Source: Alicyclobacillus kakegawensis NBRC 103104 (lineage in GTDB: Bacteria; Bacillota; Bacilli; Alicyclobacillales; Alicyclobacillaceae). From it: 64,000 nt of DNA. Under the pieces are notes generated by a model. The model was given only the letters and a program-made list of their open reading frames with translations, did not search any database and was not told where the DNA came from. The stretch lies in NCBI RefSeq assembly GCF_001552655.1, contig NZ_BCRP01000008.1, positions 62,001-126,000 of the forward strand. Direction: 5' to 3'. Shown piece after piece: positions 1 to 8,340 of this stretch; position 1 is the stretch's first letter; the number at the start of each line of letters is the position of its first letter. A program made the position numbers and the translations under genes.

Positions 1-30
1 AGAACCAAGCAGAGAGCGGGGGTGAAGCGG

Positions 31-172
31 GTGAAAATCGCCAGCATCGAATTGTTTCCGGTACCGCCTCGCTGACTGTTTCTCAAACTGACCCGTGAGG
101 ACGGGATACCGGGGTGGGGGTGAGCCCATTGTCGAATGGCGCGCGCGGACGGTGGAGGCGGCCGGGCGTGAA
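31..172 (+). pseudogene. Relic of D-galactonate dehydratase (enolase superfamily), N-terminal fragment
   Basis: A GTG start at 31 opens a 14-codon frame reading MKIASIELFPVPPR and then TGA. Continuing past the stop, the same frame gives LFLKLTREDGI and GWG, and a one-base shift gives EPIVEWRARTVEAA. Together these match the N-terminus of the galactonate dehydratase (DgoD) group, whose E. coli member reads PPRWMFLKI then GWGEPV and GRARTVEAA. The TGA at 73-75 sits where the family has Trp, so TGG to TGA is the likely lesion. A second lesion is the frameshift in the G-rich run near 113-121. Nothing of the rest of the roughly 380-residue enzyme follows; the sequence runs straight into the transporter ribosome site. 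Read as a degraded remnant of a hexonate dehydratase that once preceded the transporter gene. Confidence 0.75.
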
Positions 173-265
173 AATTTGGCATCGCCGTCCGCAAGCGGCG
201 AATGCGCCTGTAAGCACATGATTTCTTTCTTAGGCTCGTTGCTCAGCCGGTTGGGGGAGGTAGTC

Positions 266-1588
266 ATGAGATCAGCACTGACACCGCATGGACCAAGAAC
301 GAAGACCCGTTGGTTTATTGCCTTTCTCATGTGGGCGGCTATCGCGATCAACTATATTGACCGGAGCAACTTGTCCGCCGCTGCACCCGTGATTCAGCAA
401 CAGCTCCACATTAATTCAGTCGACATGGGGATTGTCATGTCCTCCTTCTTCTGGACCTATGCTTTCTTTCAAATTCCATCAGGATGGTTTGCGGATAGGA
501 TGGGCCACCGAATCAGTTTAGCCTTCGCGGTTGGATGGTGGTCCATAATGACAGCCTTAATGGCGGCTGTGCGGGGATTTGGTTCCCTTGTCGGCATCCG
601 GCTGTTGTTGGGTCTAGGCGAAGCGGGGGCATACCCCAGCAACGCAGGCGTGACCGCCAAGTGGTTTCCCGATCACGAACGGGCGAGAGTCTCTGGCCTC
701 TTTGACAGCGGTTCCAAAGTAGGAACGGCAGTGGCCATGCCTATAATTGTCCTATTGATGTCCCGATTCGGCTGGCAAGTCCCGTTTGTCGTCTCTGGGC
801 TGATAGGACTGCTGTGGGTGGCCGTATGGCTCTGGTACTACCGGGATCCCGAAAAACACCGGTACGCCAATCAAGCGGAACGGATGTACATTCGCGCGGG
901 CCAGCTGAAACAAGAAGGGATGAACGACAGGGCTCCGCTCAAGTGGTACGAACTGTTTCGCTACCGGAATATATGGGCGATGTGTGTTGGTTTCTTCACT
1001 CTCAACTACGCCATTTACTTTTTCATTACCTGGTTCCCCGATTACTTGGTTCACGACCGCGGCATGAAAATGATGACGATGGGCTTTGTGGCGATGATTC
1101 CGCCGCTCGCAGGGCTGGTGGCCGAACTCGTCGCTGGTTGGACGATGGATACGCTGTACAAAAAGGGATTTTCCCTGACGGTCGTCCGAAAAATTCACCT
1201 GGTTGGCGGCATGGTTATTGCTACGGCCATTGCTTTGGCGGGACTGGTGCATTCCGCAGCGTGGGCCGTGGTCTTGTTAGCCGTCTCGTATGCTGGCCTG
1301 GAATTTGCGGCCTGCGCTATTTGGTCCTTGCCCGGTGATGTGGCACCGGTCAACATGACGTCAACGGTCGGCGGGATTCAAAACTGTGCTTCCAACATTG
1401 CAGGAATATTGGGGCCGATAGTGACCGGGGCGATAGTCGCGAGTGCGAAGTCGTTTGTACCCGCGCTCACACTCTCCGGTGCCATGACGCTTTTGGGTGC
1501 GCTCACCTACCTGTTTTGGCTCGGGAAAGTGGAACCGATTCGTCCCCATCTCCATATGGAGGCTTTGGAATCCAGCACACAAGCGTGA
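266..1588 (+). CDS. MFS transporter, anion:cation symporter (ACS) family, probable hexonate/hexuronate permease
   Basis: A 440-residue integral membrane protein. It begins with a short basic N-terminus and the ACS-type first helix containing the INYIDRSNLSAA motif, the loop-2/3 motif GWFADRMGHR and about 12 hydrophobic segments with a cytoplasmic loop in the middle. This family imports galactonate, glucarate, hexuronates and similar sugar acids by proton symport. The ATG at 266 is chosen because GGGGGAGG lies just upstream at about 253-260. An in-frame opening reaching back to 95 only covers the dehydratase relic and is not part of this gene. Its neighbours (dehydratase relic, polyol/hexonate dehydrogenase, UxaA proteins) support sugar-acid uptake. 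The exact substrate cannot be read from sequence. Confidence 0.88.
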   Translation: MRSALTPHGPRTKTRWFIAFLMWAAIAINYIDRSNLSAAAPVIQQQLHINSVDMGIVMSSFFWTYAFFQIPSGWFADRMGHRISLAFAVGWWSIMTALMAAVRGFGSLVGIRLLLGLGEAGAYPSNAGVTAKWFPDHERARVSGLFDSGSKVGTAVAMPIIVLLMSRFGWQVPFVVSGLIGLLWVAVWLWYYRDPEKHRYANQAERMYIRAGQLKQEGMNDRAPLKWYELFRYRNIWAMCVGFFTLNYAIYFFITWFPDYLVHDRGMKMMTMGFVAMIPPLAGLVAELVAGWTMDTLYKKGFSLTVVRKIHLVGGMVIATAIALAGLVHSAAWAVVLLAVSYAGLEFAACAIWSLPGDVAPVNMTSTVGGIQNCASNIAGILGPIVTGAIVASAKSFVPALTLSGAMTLLGALTYLFWLGKVEPIRPHLHMEALESSTQA

Positions 1589-1725
1589 AACCGGTTACAT
1601 AAAGGCGCATTGAGATGGGGGAATGTGTCCTTGTCATACATGATGACTCTCACGACATGGTTGTAAGAAGTTGGTTGACGCTGGCCTGCCGGAGAGCTAT
1701 CTCTTCCGAAACGGATGTGAATTGC

Positions 1726-2729
1726 ATGAAACGCATCGTCTGTTCAGAACCGGGCGTACTGCGAATGGAAGAAACCGACTTTCCCAAGCCGCGTGCAGGA
1801 GAAGCCCTGGTCCGCATTCGACGCGTCGGGGTTTGTGGAACGGACATCCATGCCTACAGAGGTCGTCAACCGTTCTTCACTTATCCACGTGTGTTTGGTC
1901 ATGAGTTGTCCGGGGGAAGGTCAACGGAGACGGTGATTGGGAGCCAGGGGAACCAGTCACTATTCTCCCCTATTTGTACTGCGGCCACTGTGCGGCCTGC
2001 CGGGCGGGCAAACCAAATTGCTGCACGCAGCTGAACACGTTTGGGGTGCATGTAGACGGCGGCATGCAGGAGTACATTACGGTGCCCGCCCAGTACCTGG
2101 TGAAAGGTGGATCGCTCAGCCTGGATCAACTGGCTGTGGTCGAGTGCCTGGCCATCGGAGCGCACGCGGTACGGCGGGCCCGGGTTCGTTCGGGTGAGCA
2201 CGTGTTGGTCCTCGGGGCAGGCCCGATTGGGCTTGGGGTCATGACGTTCGCGAAACTCGCTGGAGCCACGGTTACCGTGGTCGACGTCAACCCATCCCGG
2301 TTGGCGTTCAGCCAGCGGTGGGCGGCCGTGGATCACTCTGTGAGCCTCGGCCCCGATACAAAGGCCCGCATTTTGGAGCTGACCAACGGGGAAAACCCGA
2401 CAGCTGTGTTCGACGCCACGGGCAACATGCAATCCATGGCGTCAGCACTGGGCTACGTCGCCCATGGTGGCCGGCTGGTCTACGTGGGGCTCGTCCGGGA
2501 CAACATCCCCCTGGCCGATCCGGAGTTCCACAAACGAGAGGCGACGCTTCTGGCCTCCCGCAATTCGACACGGGAGGACTTTCGTCAGGTTATGGAAGCT
2601 ATCGCCGGCGGCCAGATTGAGGTATCCTCCTTCATCACCCACCGGGCCGGATTGGACGAAGTCGTGGACCGGTTTGATGTTTGGACCAAGCCCGAGACCG
2701 GCGTCATCAAGGCGATGGTGGAAGTGTGA
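1726..2729 (+). pseudogene. Zinc-dependent alcohol dehydrogenase (RspB/L-galactonate 5-dehydrogenase-like), frameshifted
   Basis: The N-terminal part (ATG at 1726) carries the catalytic zinc motifs GVCGTDIH and FGHELSG. It then loses frame at about 1908-1922 in the run TCCGGGGGAAGG. The frame one base back continues with EPGEPVTILPY, the structural-zinc cysteines CGHCAACRAGKPNCC, the Rossmann motif GAGPIG and a normal C-terminus ending at 2729. Both halves together make about 335 residues, the normal family length, so a single lost base explains the break. The closest family I recognise is the RspB/LgoD group that oxidises hexonates or polyols at the 5-position. It would yield a keto-hexonate for the downstream genes. 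It is either a true frameshift mutation or a base error in the sequence. Confidence 0.8.
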
Positions 2730-2812
2730 ACGTGAGGCAGTAGGGGCAGCAAATCCGTGGTGACGCGGCATCGGTGCCGCAGACTGAACGTGAGGGCGAA
2801 AGGGTGACTGAG

Positions 2813-3595
2813 ATGGCTGGAGAACGATTGCTGGACAAGGTTTGTCTCATCACTGGCGGGGGCAAAGGGATTGGCGCGGCGTCGGCACGAAAATTTGCCG
2901 AAGAAGGGGCCATCGTCGAGATTGGGGATGTGGACGAGCAAAGCGGGCGGGAAACCGCGGCGGCCATTGTCGAACAGGGTGGACGTGCCGATTTCACCCG
3001 GGTCGATGTGACCGACGAGGACTCGGTGCAGAGCTGGGTGGACGACGTGCTCGGCCGGCACGGGCGCATTGATGTCCTGTTCAACAACGCCGGGGTGAGC
3101 GCGGTCGGAGAGTTGCACAACGTATCGCGGGAACTCTGGGATCGGGTGCTGGCCGTCAACGTGACTGGGCCGTACCTAGTTTCGAAAGCGGTGCTGCCTG
3201 TCATGATGCGGCAACGGTCCGGGGCCATCATCAACATGTCCTCGTGCATCGCCGAAATCGGACTGGCGCAACGCGCAGCCTACGCGGCGACGAAAGGAGC
3301 GATGCTGGCGATGACCAAGTCGATGCAGGTCGACTATGCGCCATACGGTATTCGTGTGAACGCCATCTTGCCGGGTACCATCTACACCCCGTTTGTCGAA
3401 GACTATCTCAAGCGTTCCTATACCGATCCGGCCGCCGCTATCGAAAGCCTGAAGCGTCGCCAGCTGGGCGGGGAACTGGGTACACCGGAGGACGTGGCCT
3501 ACGCCGCCGTCTATCTTGCCTCCGACGAATCGAGGTACGTGCTCGGCAGCGGATTGGTCGTGGACGGCGGTGTAACCGGCGGGAAATCGGCATAA
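2813..3595 (+). CDS. SDR-family NAD(P)-dependent oxidoreductase
   Basis: A 260-residue classical short-chain dehydrogenase. TGGGKGIG (14-21) binds the nucleotide, NNAG is at 91-94, Ser143/144, Tyr157 and Lys161 form the catalytic set, and a PG motif follows in INAILPG-like context. ATG 2813 is chosen over in-frame GTG codons at 2774 and 2804 because AAAGGGTGA precedes it at a usable distance and because residue 1 then fits the usual SDR length. It lies 84 bp after the broken zinc dehydrogenase and 20 bp before the UxaA-type gene, so it is probably in the same operon. A 2-keto-3-deoxy-sugar-acid dehydrogenase, as in the L-fuconate and L-rhamnonate pathways, fits the context. That is inference from neighbours only. 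Confidence 0.85.
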   Translation: MAGERLLDKVCLITGGGKGIGAASARKFAEEGAIVEIGDVDEQSGRETAAAIVEQGGRADFTRVDVTDEDSVQSWVDDVLGRHGRIDVLFNNAGVSAVGELHNVSRELWDRVLAVNVTGPYLVSKAVLPVMMRQRSGAIINMSSCIAEIGLAQRAAYAATKGAMLAMTKSMQVDYAPYGIRVNAILPGTIYTPFVEDYLKRSYTDPAAAIESLKRRQLGGELGTPEDVAYAAVYLASDESRYVLGSGLVVDGGVTGGKSA

Positions 3596-3615
3596 CGACC
3601 GGGGAGGTGACAGGC

Positions 3616-4773
3616 ATGCAGGTTCTCGGGTACCGACGCCGGGACGGGCGCGTTGGCGTGCGCAACCACGTGCTGGTGCTGCCGGTGTCCTATGAGGTGA
3701 ACGCGATCGCGGAGCACATCACACGGGCTGTCCCGGAAGCTGTCACGTTTCGCAATCAACACGGTCTGAACCAGTCCGGCGCCGATCTCGTGCAGACGCG
3801 GCGCGTCTACGAAGGGTTTGCCACGCACCCGAATGTGTATGCGGTGCTTCTCCTGGCCTGGGGGAATGAACCGCATGATCTCAAAGGGCTTGTCGAACAG
3901 GCGCGAAGGGCCGGAAAACAGGCGGAACTGATAGCCTTGGAAACGGTCGGCGGGGTGCGCGGCGCGGTCCGTGAGGGAGTGCGCATCGTCCGCAGATGGA
4001 CGGAGGAGCGAGCCGCTGTGGAACGGGTTGAGGTCCCACTCTCTTCCATTATCTTGGGGACCGAATGTGGAGGCTCGGACGCCTGTTCCGGCATCTCGGG
4101 GAACCCGGCGCTGGGAGTGGTCAGCGACTTGCTCGTGGAACAGGGCGGTACGTCGATTTTGGCCGAGACCACCGAGTTGATTGGCGCTGAGCATTTGCTG
4201 GCGGATCGCGCTGCGACGCCGGAAGTCGGTCAGCGCATCCTGCACATCGTCCGCCGGGTGGAGGAGAACGCCATGAAGATGGGGGTGGACATCCGCGGCG
4301 CGCAACCGTCGCCGGGCAACATGGACGGAGGCATTACCACGATTGAGGAGAAAAGCCTCGGCTGCATCTACAAAGGCGGGACAACGCCGATTCGCGAAGT
4401 CGTCGAATACGCAGAGCGGCCGACGGAGAAAGGGTTGGTCATCATGGACACCCCGGGCCACGATATCGAGCAGATCACCGGCATGGTTGCGGGGGGCGCC
4501 CAGATCGTCATTTTCACCACCGGGCGCGGGACCCCGACCGGATCGCCCATCGCGCCGTGCATCAAGGTGGCAACCAACTCGTTTACGTTCCGCAACATGC
4601 GCGACAACATCGATTTCAATGCCGGGGACATCATTGACGGAGAGGCCACGGTGGAGGAGACGGGCAGGCGTCTGTTCGCCCTCATGCTGGATGTGCTGAA
4701 TGGGAAGCAAACCAAGGCGGAGCGGTTGGGGCATCGGGAATTTGGCATCTACCGTGTCGGGCAAAGCCTGTAG
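3616..4773 (+). CDS. UxaA-family dehydratase, large (C-terminal domain) subunit
   Basis: A 385-residue protein corresponding to the second and C-terminal domains of altronate/galactarate dehydratases. The N-terminal GRVGVRNHVLVLP stretch is typical of the family, as are the metal-binding motif ECGGSD (150-155) followed by CSGISGNP, and the SPGNMDGG and TTIEEKSLG segments. The family uses iron or manganese to dehydrate hexonates to 2-keto-3-deoxy acids. The ATG at 3616 follows a strong GGGGAGGTGA site at 3601. The small SAF domain that is usually fused to the N-terminus is instead the next gene, so the enzyme is a two-gene form. The substrate is probably a hexonate or aldonate in view of the upstream transporter and dehydrogenases. 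Confidence 0.88.
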   Translation: MQVLGYRRRDGRVGVRNHVLVLPVSYEVNAIAEHITRAVPEAVTFRNQHGLNQSGADLVQTRRVYEGFATHPNVYAVLLLAWGNEPHDLKGLVEQARRAGKQAELIALETVGGVRGAVREGVRIVRRWTEERAAVERVEVPLSSIILGTECGGSDACSGISGNPALGVVSDLLVEQGGTSILAETTELIGAEHLLADRAATPEVGQRILHIVRRVEENAMKMGVDIRGAQPSPGNMDGGITTIEEKSLGCIYKGGTTPIREVVEYAERPTEKGLVIMDTPGHDIEQITGMVAGGAQIVIFTTGRGTPTGSPIAPCIKVATNSFTFRNMRDNIDFNAGDIIDGEATVEETGRRLFALMLDVLNGKQTKAERLGHREFGIYRVGQSL

Positions 4774-4797
4774 GGGAAAGTTTGGAGGTGAACCGGG

Positions 4798-5121
4798 GTG
4801 AGGACAGGGAAGCGGTGGATTGTTCAGAACCGGTTGGACGATGTGGCGACCGCCCTGGTACCTATGCCGGCCGGAGAGCACATTGTGGACGTGGACCTGG
4901 GCGTACAGTTGCGGCTCTTGCAGGACATCCCATTTGGGCATAAGTTCTCCGTGCGTGAAATCGCCGCGGGGGAGAAGGTGCACAAGTATGGTCAGGTGAT
5001 TGGCCGGGCGACCAAGCCGATTCGTGCTGGCGAGCACGTGCATGTGCACAACCTGGAGAGTTTGCGCGGCCGCGGAGATTTGCAGCGCCTCGCGGACGAG
5101 GTGCGGGAGGGAAAAGCATGA
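4798..5121 (+). CDS. UxaA-family dehydratase, small SAF-domain subunit
   Basis: A 107-residue protein that is a stand-alone SAF domain, the N-terminal module of altronate dehydratase. Recognisable elements are the DDVATAL opening, the IPFGHKFSVREIAAGEKVHKYGQ-type block at about 45-65 (quoted here only by its key residues HK, G, KYG) and the IGRATKPIRAGEHVHVHN end. GTG 4798 is used, with GGAGGTG at about 4785. It lies 24 bp after the large subunit and overlaps the next gene by an ATGA junction, which indicates translational coupling. It presumably pairs with the protein of 3616-4773 and perhaps also with that of 5118-6056 to rebuild the full dehydratase. Confidence 0.85.
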   Translation: MRTGKRWIVQNRLDDVATALVPMPAGEHIVDVDLGVQLRLLQDIPFGHKFSVREIAAGEKVHKYGQVIGRATKPIRAGEHVHVHNLESLRGRGDLQRLADEVREGKA

Positions 5122-6056
5122 GAGGAGTCAGGGTGATGCAACGGGACGACGGCAGCATAGCCGTCCGCAATCATTTGTTCATCCTCCCGGCCGTGGTCTG
5201 CGCCAATCAGGTGGCGATTGACGTGGCTCGGCGCAATCCACAGTGCAAATATATTGAGCACCAGCACGGGTGTGCACAGATCGGCGCGGACCTTGTGCAG
5301 ACGCAGCGCATCTTTTCGAACCTGGCGATAAACCCGAACGTGTTTGCCAGTCTGTTTGTCGGACTTGGCTGTGAAGGCATCCGCACGACCGATTTGTTTC
5401 AAGCCGCGAAATCGCGGACGATCCGCCCGATAGAGTTGGTAATGATACAGGGCAGCGGCGGCACCCTGTCGGCTCAAGCCAAGGTGGAGGCGTGGGTGCA
5501 AGAGCAGGAGGCGGCCATGACCGTCTCGGTGGCCGCGGTAGAGGTCGAGTGGAGCCAACTGACGGTGGGCTTGCTCTATGATGGTTCCAACCAGGAACCG
5601 GCGCCCGAACCGGTCCAGTTGTTCGTGCAGTCTTTGTTGGGCCGTGGCCTGCGCATGGTCGTACCCGATGATGGACCGATTGCGGGCGGTTCGAGTGACG
5701 TTTTTGCTCACATTGATCACGGGGAGTTGGCCACCGTGCCCATCAGCGTGATGAAGAGCGGATCGCACCTGTTGGAGACGGCCACGGGCCTGGCCGCGGC
5801 TGGGGTGCACTTCATCATCCACTTCGCGCGCCAGCCGCACGCCTTCGGCAATCCGCTCGTCCCCCTGATCCGGTTTGCGATGGAGGACGTGGTGCACGAA
5901 AAGTTTCAGGACGACTTTGACGGCCTGCTGGGGCACGGGCAGGACGTGGATCGTGCCCTGGAGCGGATGCAGGAGATTGTCGAGGGCAGGCCGTCTGTCG
6001 CTGAGGAGCTGGGGTTGGACGACTTTGCGCTGTATCGGATTGGTCCGACGGTGTGA
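5118..6056 (+). CDS. Divergent UxaA-family large-subunit paralog
   Basis: A 312-residue protein starting at the ATG that overlaps the SAF gene stop (ATGA at 5118-5121). The N-terminus (DDGSIAVRNHLFILP, then QHGCAQIGADLVQTQR) is plainly homologous to the protein of 3616-4773, which has QHGLNQSGADLVQTRR at the same place. It is about 70 residues shorter. Where the paralog carries ECGGSD this one reads LLYDGSN, so the cysteine of the metal-binding motif is gone, and the SPGNMDGG block is also not recognisable. It could be a catalytically altered subunit, a structural partner, or an enzyme with different chemistry such as a lyase or hydrolase acting on the keto acid. Family membership is sure; the function is not. 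Confidence 0.78.
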   Translation: MRGVRVMQRDDGSIAVRNHLFILPAVVCANQVAIDVARRNPQCKYIEHQHGCAQIGADLVQTQRIFSNLAINPNVFASLFVGLGCEGIRTTDLFQAAKSRTIRPIELVMIQGSGGTLSAQAKVEAWVQEQEAAMTVSVAAVEVEWSQLTVGLLYDGSNQEPAPEPVQLFVQSLLGRGLRMVVPDDGPIAGGSSDVFAHIDHGELATVPISVMKSGSHLLETATGLAAAGVHFIIHFARQPHAFGNPLVPLIRFAMEDVVHEKFQDDFDGLLGHGQDVDRALERMQEIVEGRPSVAEELGLDDFALYRIGPTV

Positions 6057-6084
6057 AAGAAAAAGAAAGCAGGCTTGATGTCGG

Positions 6085-6147
6085 GGTCTGCCCAAATCCG
6101 GGGGTGTCTCTTAGCCGACACCCGGGGCACCGGGGGTTGGGCAGACC
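6085..6147. terminator. Nested inverted repeat, bidirectional terminator
   Basis: GGTCTGCCCAA (6085-6095) pairs perfectly with TTGGGCAGACC (6137-6147). Inside this lies a second perfect stem, GGGTGTC (6102-6108) with GACACCC (6117-6123). It sits between two convergent genes whose stops are at 6056 and 6154, where a shared terminator is expected. Confidence 0.75.
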
Positions 6148-6153
6148 TTCGGG

Positions 6154-8085
6154 TCACCATTGTATGTCTCCAAGGAATAGCAGAGCCTGCAAGGCCTGGT
6201 ATGTGTTGTAGAAGTCGTGCGCCTCGCTGAGTTGAACATGACAGATTTCTTCAATCCTTCGCAGGCGGTATTTGATGGAACCGGCGGACAGGTTCATCTC
6301 CCGGGCCGTTGCCAGCACATTCCCCTTGTGTGCGAAAAAGCAGCCCAGGGTCTTGAGGAGTTCAGCCCGGTGGCGTGCGTCATATTGCACCAACTTGCCC
6401 AACACGGAGAATGCAAAGTGTCGCAATTCTTCCGTGTCTCCATCCTGGGTGAGCCTGGCCAGGAGGCTCAGATCTTCAAAGGAGACAACGGCGGGCTGCG
6501 GTGTCCGTGCGCGGGCCATGGCCAGTGCCCTGCACGCTTCATGGTAGCCGCGTCTGTAATCGGTGACGTGGTGTTGTGGGGAGCTGATGCCGATGCACAC
6601 CTGGCGCCCAGGACACTGTTCGCTCAGATCCCGAGCCAGGATTTGGCCGAATGTGACGGCGGTCATGGACATCTGTTCAAGTCGGTCAGAAGGCACAAGC
6701 AGAATGAGGTTGTCCCGATAAGCGGAGATCAGCGGGGATGCGACGTATTGCTCCACCGCAGGCAGTGCCATTTCAATCATCTGCTGCTGTTGTTCAGAGG
6801 ATAGCTGTCCGTTGCGTAACCAATCTATCGGCCCATCCTTGGCTTCGTCGACCGGATCGCGGATGTCCATGAGATATATCCGGTGCGGACGGTCGGGGGC
6901 ATAACCCCATGCTCTTAACCGGTGTGTCCAACTTTCTGGGTTGCCTGAGTGGATAAGGAGTTCATCCATCAATTGCGTCTTCATACGTTGCTCTGTCCTA
7001 GCAGCGGCACGTTCATTCATAATCGAGATGGTGCAGATGGTGGCCGCTTGCTTCAAACACAATCGTTCCGTCTCGTCGAAGTCCCCTGTTTCCTTGATCA
7101 GCGAGAGATATCCGGCGACTTCGTCGAGTATCACGATGGGGGCCATCAGCCGTTCGTGGGCCCAGCCCACCTCCCGTGGAACGGTCAGACGGATGGTCTG
7201 CTTATCGCGGCGAAGACGCATCCATTGTGCGCGGCGGCTCGCATTGCTTTGAAAAAAATCAGACAGTCTGTGTTCTCGATAGGTGCCGTACGACTCCATG
7301 AGGCGGAAAGAGGTGTCTTCATAGGCGACGCTGACACTCAGGTGCCGCCCAAGAACCGACATGACACTTTGTATCTGCTGTTGTTGAAGCAATGCCTGAG
7401 AAAGTTCCTGATAAATGGCTAGGGCCTGGTGCAGAATTTCTTTCTGGCGTTCCATGCACACGTAGGCTTTGTCCAAATCTATGGCCAGATGCTCTTCACT
7501 GTAGTAGGTTAACTCCCTTTCGATATCGTCTCCCCAATCTTCGACAGGCTTGGCAATCCAGTGGCAGTGTGGGTCCCCTTTACCGACGCACTCGATTTCC
7601 TTGAATATGACGCGTCTTCCGAGGTGTTCGCTGACGTACCCGCCGGCAAAACTGACAAGCGTGAAACACACAGGCTCATGATGAACCCCGAAATGTTTGA
7701 TGTGCTGCTCGGCCTCGTACGAGTGATGCCAAAATCCTTCGGAGTAATACGCTTTGGTCTGTGGATTGAAGTGAAGTGTCGATACCTCAACGCGCACGTT
7801 TCCCGTCATTTCATGAATCTGTGGACCCGCGTACAACCAGTCTGCATCCTTGCCCATCGGTAGAAAGGATTTAAACGTTCGCGCTGAGTTGGTTCCATGA
7901 TTCCAACCATGGCGAAGCAAAAACGCCTTGGCTCGGTCCATGCCCAAAGCGGCTATCAGGTCTCTGCGCAGTGCCCCGAGCGAGTCGGCTTCCATGAGAA
8001 TCACGCGCTTGTCGTTCAGATAAATCTTGCGCGAGTCGGCATCGAACAGCATCAGTTCTTTCACAGGGATGTTCTTCAACATCAC
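6154..8085 (-). CDS. XylR_N-V4R-PucR-type transcriptional activator
   Basis: A 643-residue one-component regulator. The first half matches the XylR/DmpR aromatic-sensing domain (about 15-115, with LRHGWNHGT) followed by a V4R domain (about 120-190, with GYVSEHLGR, FKEIECVGKGDPHCHW). Unlike XylR it has no sigma-54 AAA+ module. The middle is GAF/PucR-like and the C-terminus carries a PucR/CdaR-type helix-turn-helix (TAREMNLSAGSIKYRLRRIEE, about 600-620). Architectures of this kind occur in Firmicutes as effector-responsive activators. It is transcribed away from the cupin gene across a 255-bp spacer and so probably controls it. The effector is likely an aromatic or phenolic compound, by analogy with XylR_N. 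Start ATG 8085; ATG 8082 is equally possible. Confidence 0.85.
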   Translation of the reverse strand: MMLKNIPVKELMLFDADSRKIYLNDKRVILMEADSLGALRRDLIAALGMDRAKAFLLRHGWNHGTNSARTFKSFLPMGKDADWLYAGPQIHEMTGNVRVEVSTLHFNPQTKAYYSEGFWHHSYEAEQHIKHFGVHHEPVCFTLVSFAGGYVSEHLGRRVIFKEIECVGKGDPHCHWIAKPVEDWGDDIERELTYYSEEHLAIDLDKAYVCMERQKEILHQALAIYQELSQALLQQQQIQSVMSVLGRHLSVSVAYEDTSFRLMESYGTYREHRLSDFFQSNASRRAQWMRLRRDKQTIRLTVPREVGWAHERLMAPIVILDEVAGYLSLIKETGDFDETERLCLKQAATICTISIMNERAAARTEQRMKTQLMDELLIHSGNPESWTHRLRAWGYAPDRPHRIYLMDIRDPVDEAKDGPIDWLRNGQLSSEQQQQMIEMALPAVEQYVASPLISAYRDNLILLVPSDRLEQMSMTAVTFGQILARDLSEQCPGRQVCIGISSPQHHVTDYRRGYHEACRALAMARARTPQPAVVSFEDLSLLARLTQDGDTEELRHFAFSVLGKLVQYDARHRAELLKTLGCFFAHKGNVLATAREMNLSAGSIKYRLRRIEEICHVQLSEAHDFYNTYQALQALLFLGDIQW

Positions 8086-8340
8086 GGATACCCTCTATCC
8101 ATTTTGGTGAAAGAATTCTCCTTTGTTTCATGACTATGATCAACAACTCTTCAAGAACAGGCAATTGTATTTTGATAATTTTAATTATACCCATCAGATG
8201 TAATCATGCATATACTTCGGGGTATAGAGGTCTTTGAAGTACCTTGGCATACTTTGATTTACACCTCGTTACAGTCCTCTATGATTCCGCTTTCAAAGAC
8301 AGGGCATACGGCCTTACATATTCACAAAGGGGGAAGCGAG
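8086..8340. promoter_or_regulatory. Divergent promoter region between activator and cupin gene
   Basis: This 255-bp spacer is clearly AT-richer than the flanking genes. It contains a near-perfect palindrome ATAATT-TT-AATTAT at 8175-8188, a plausible operator for the divergently transcribed activator. An AAAGGGGGAAGCGAG ribosome site precedes the cupin ATG at 8341. The -35/-10 elements are not convincing enough to place. Confidence 0.4.

Noticed and set aside
73-75. TGA in the galactonate dehydratase relic as a recoded Sec or Trp codon
   Set aside because: TGA is used as a normal stop by many intact genes in the window, no selenocysteine hairpin is evident, and the gene is also frameshifted and lacks the rest of the enzyme.
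95-265. Extended N-terminus of the first transporter from ATG 95
   Set aside because: The extra 57 residues are the shifted frame of the dehydratase relic; a ribosome site stands just before ATG 266.
1905-1925. Programmed frameshifting in the zinc dehydrogenase
   Set aside because: Family members are single-frame proteins, and there is no classical slippery heptamer with stimulatory structure. A mutation or base error is simpler.
3511-5049. A long open frame on the minus strand opposite the UxaA genes
   Set aside because: It is antisense to well-recognised dehydratase genes, has no ribosome site, and its translation is rich in His, Arg and Pro as expected for a GC-rich shadow frame.
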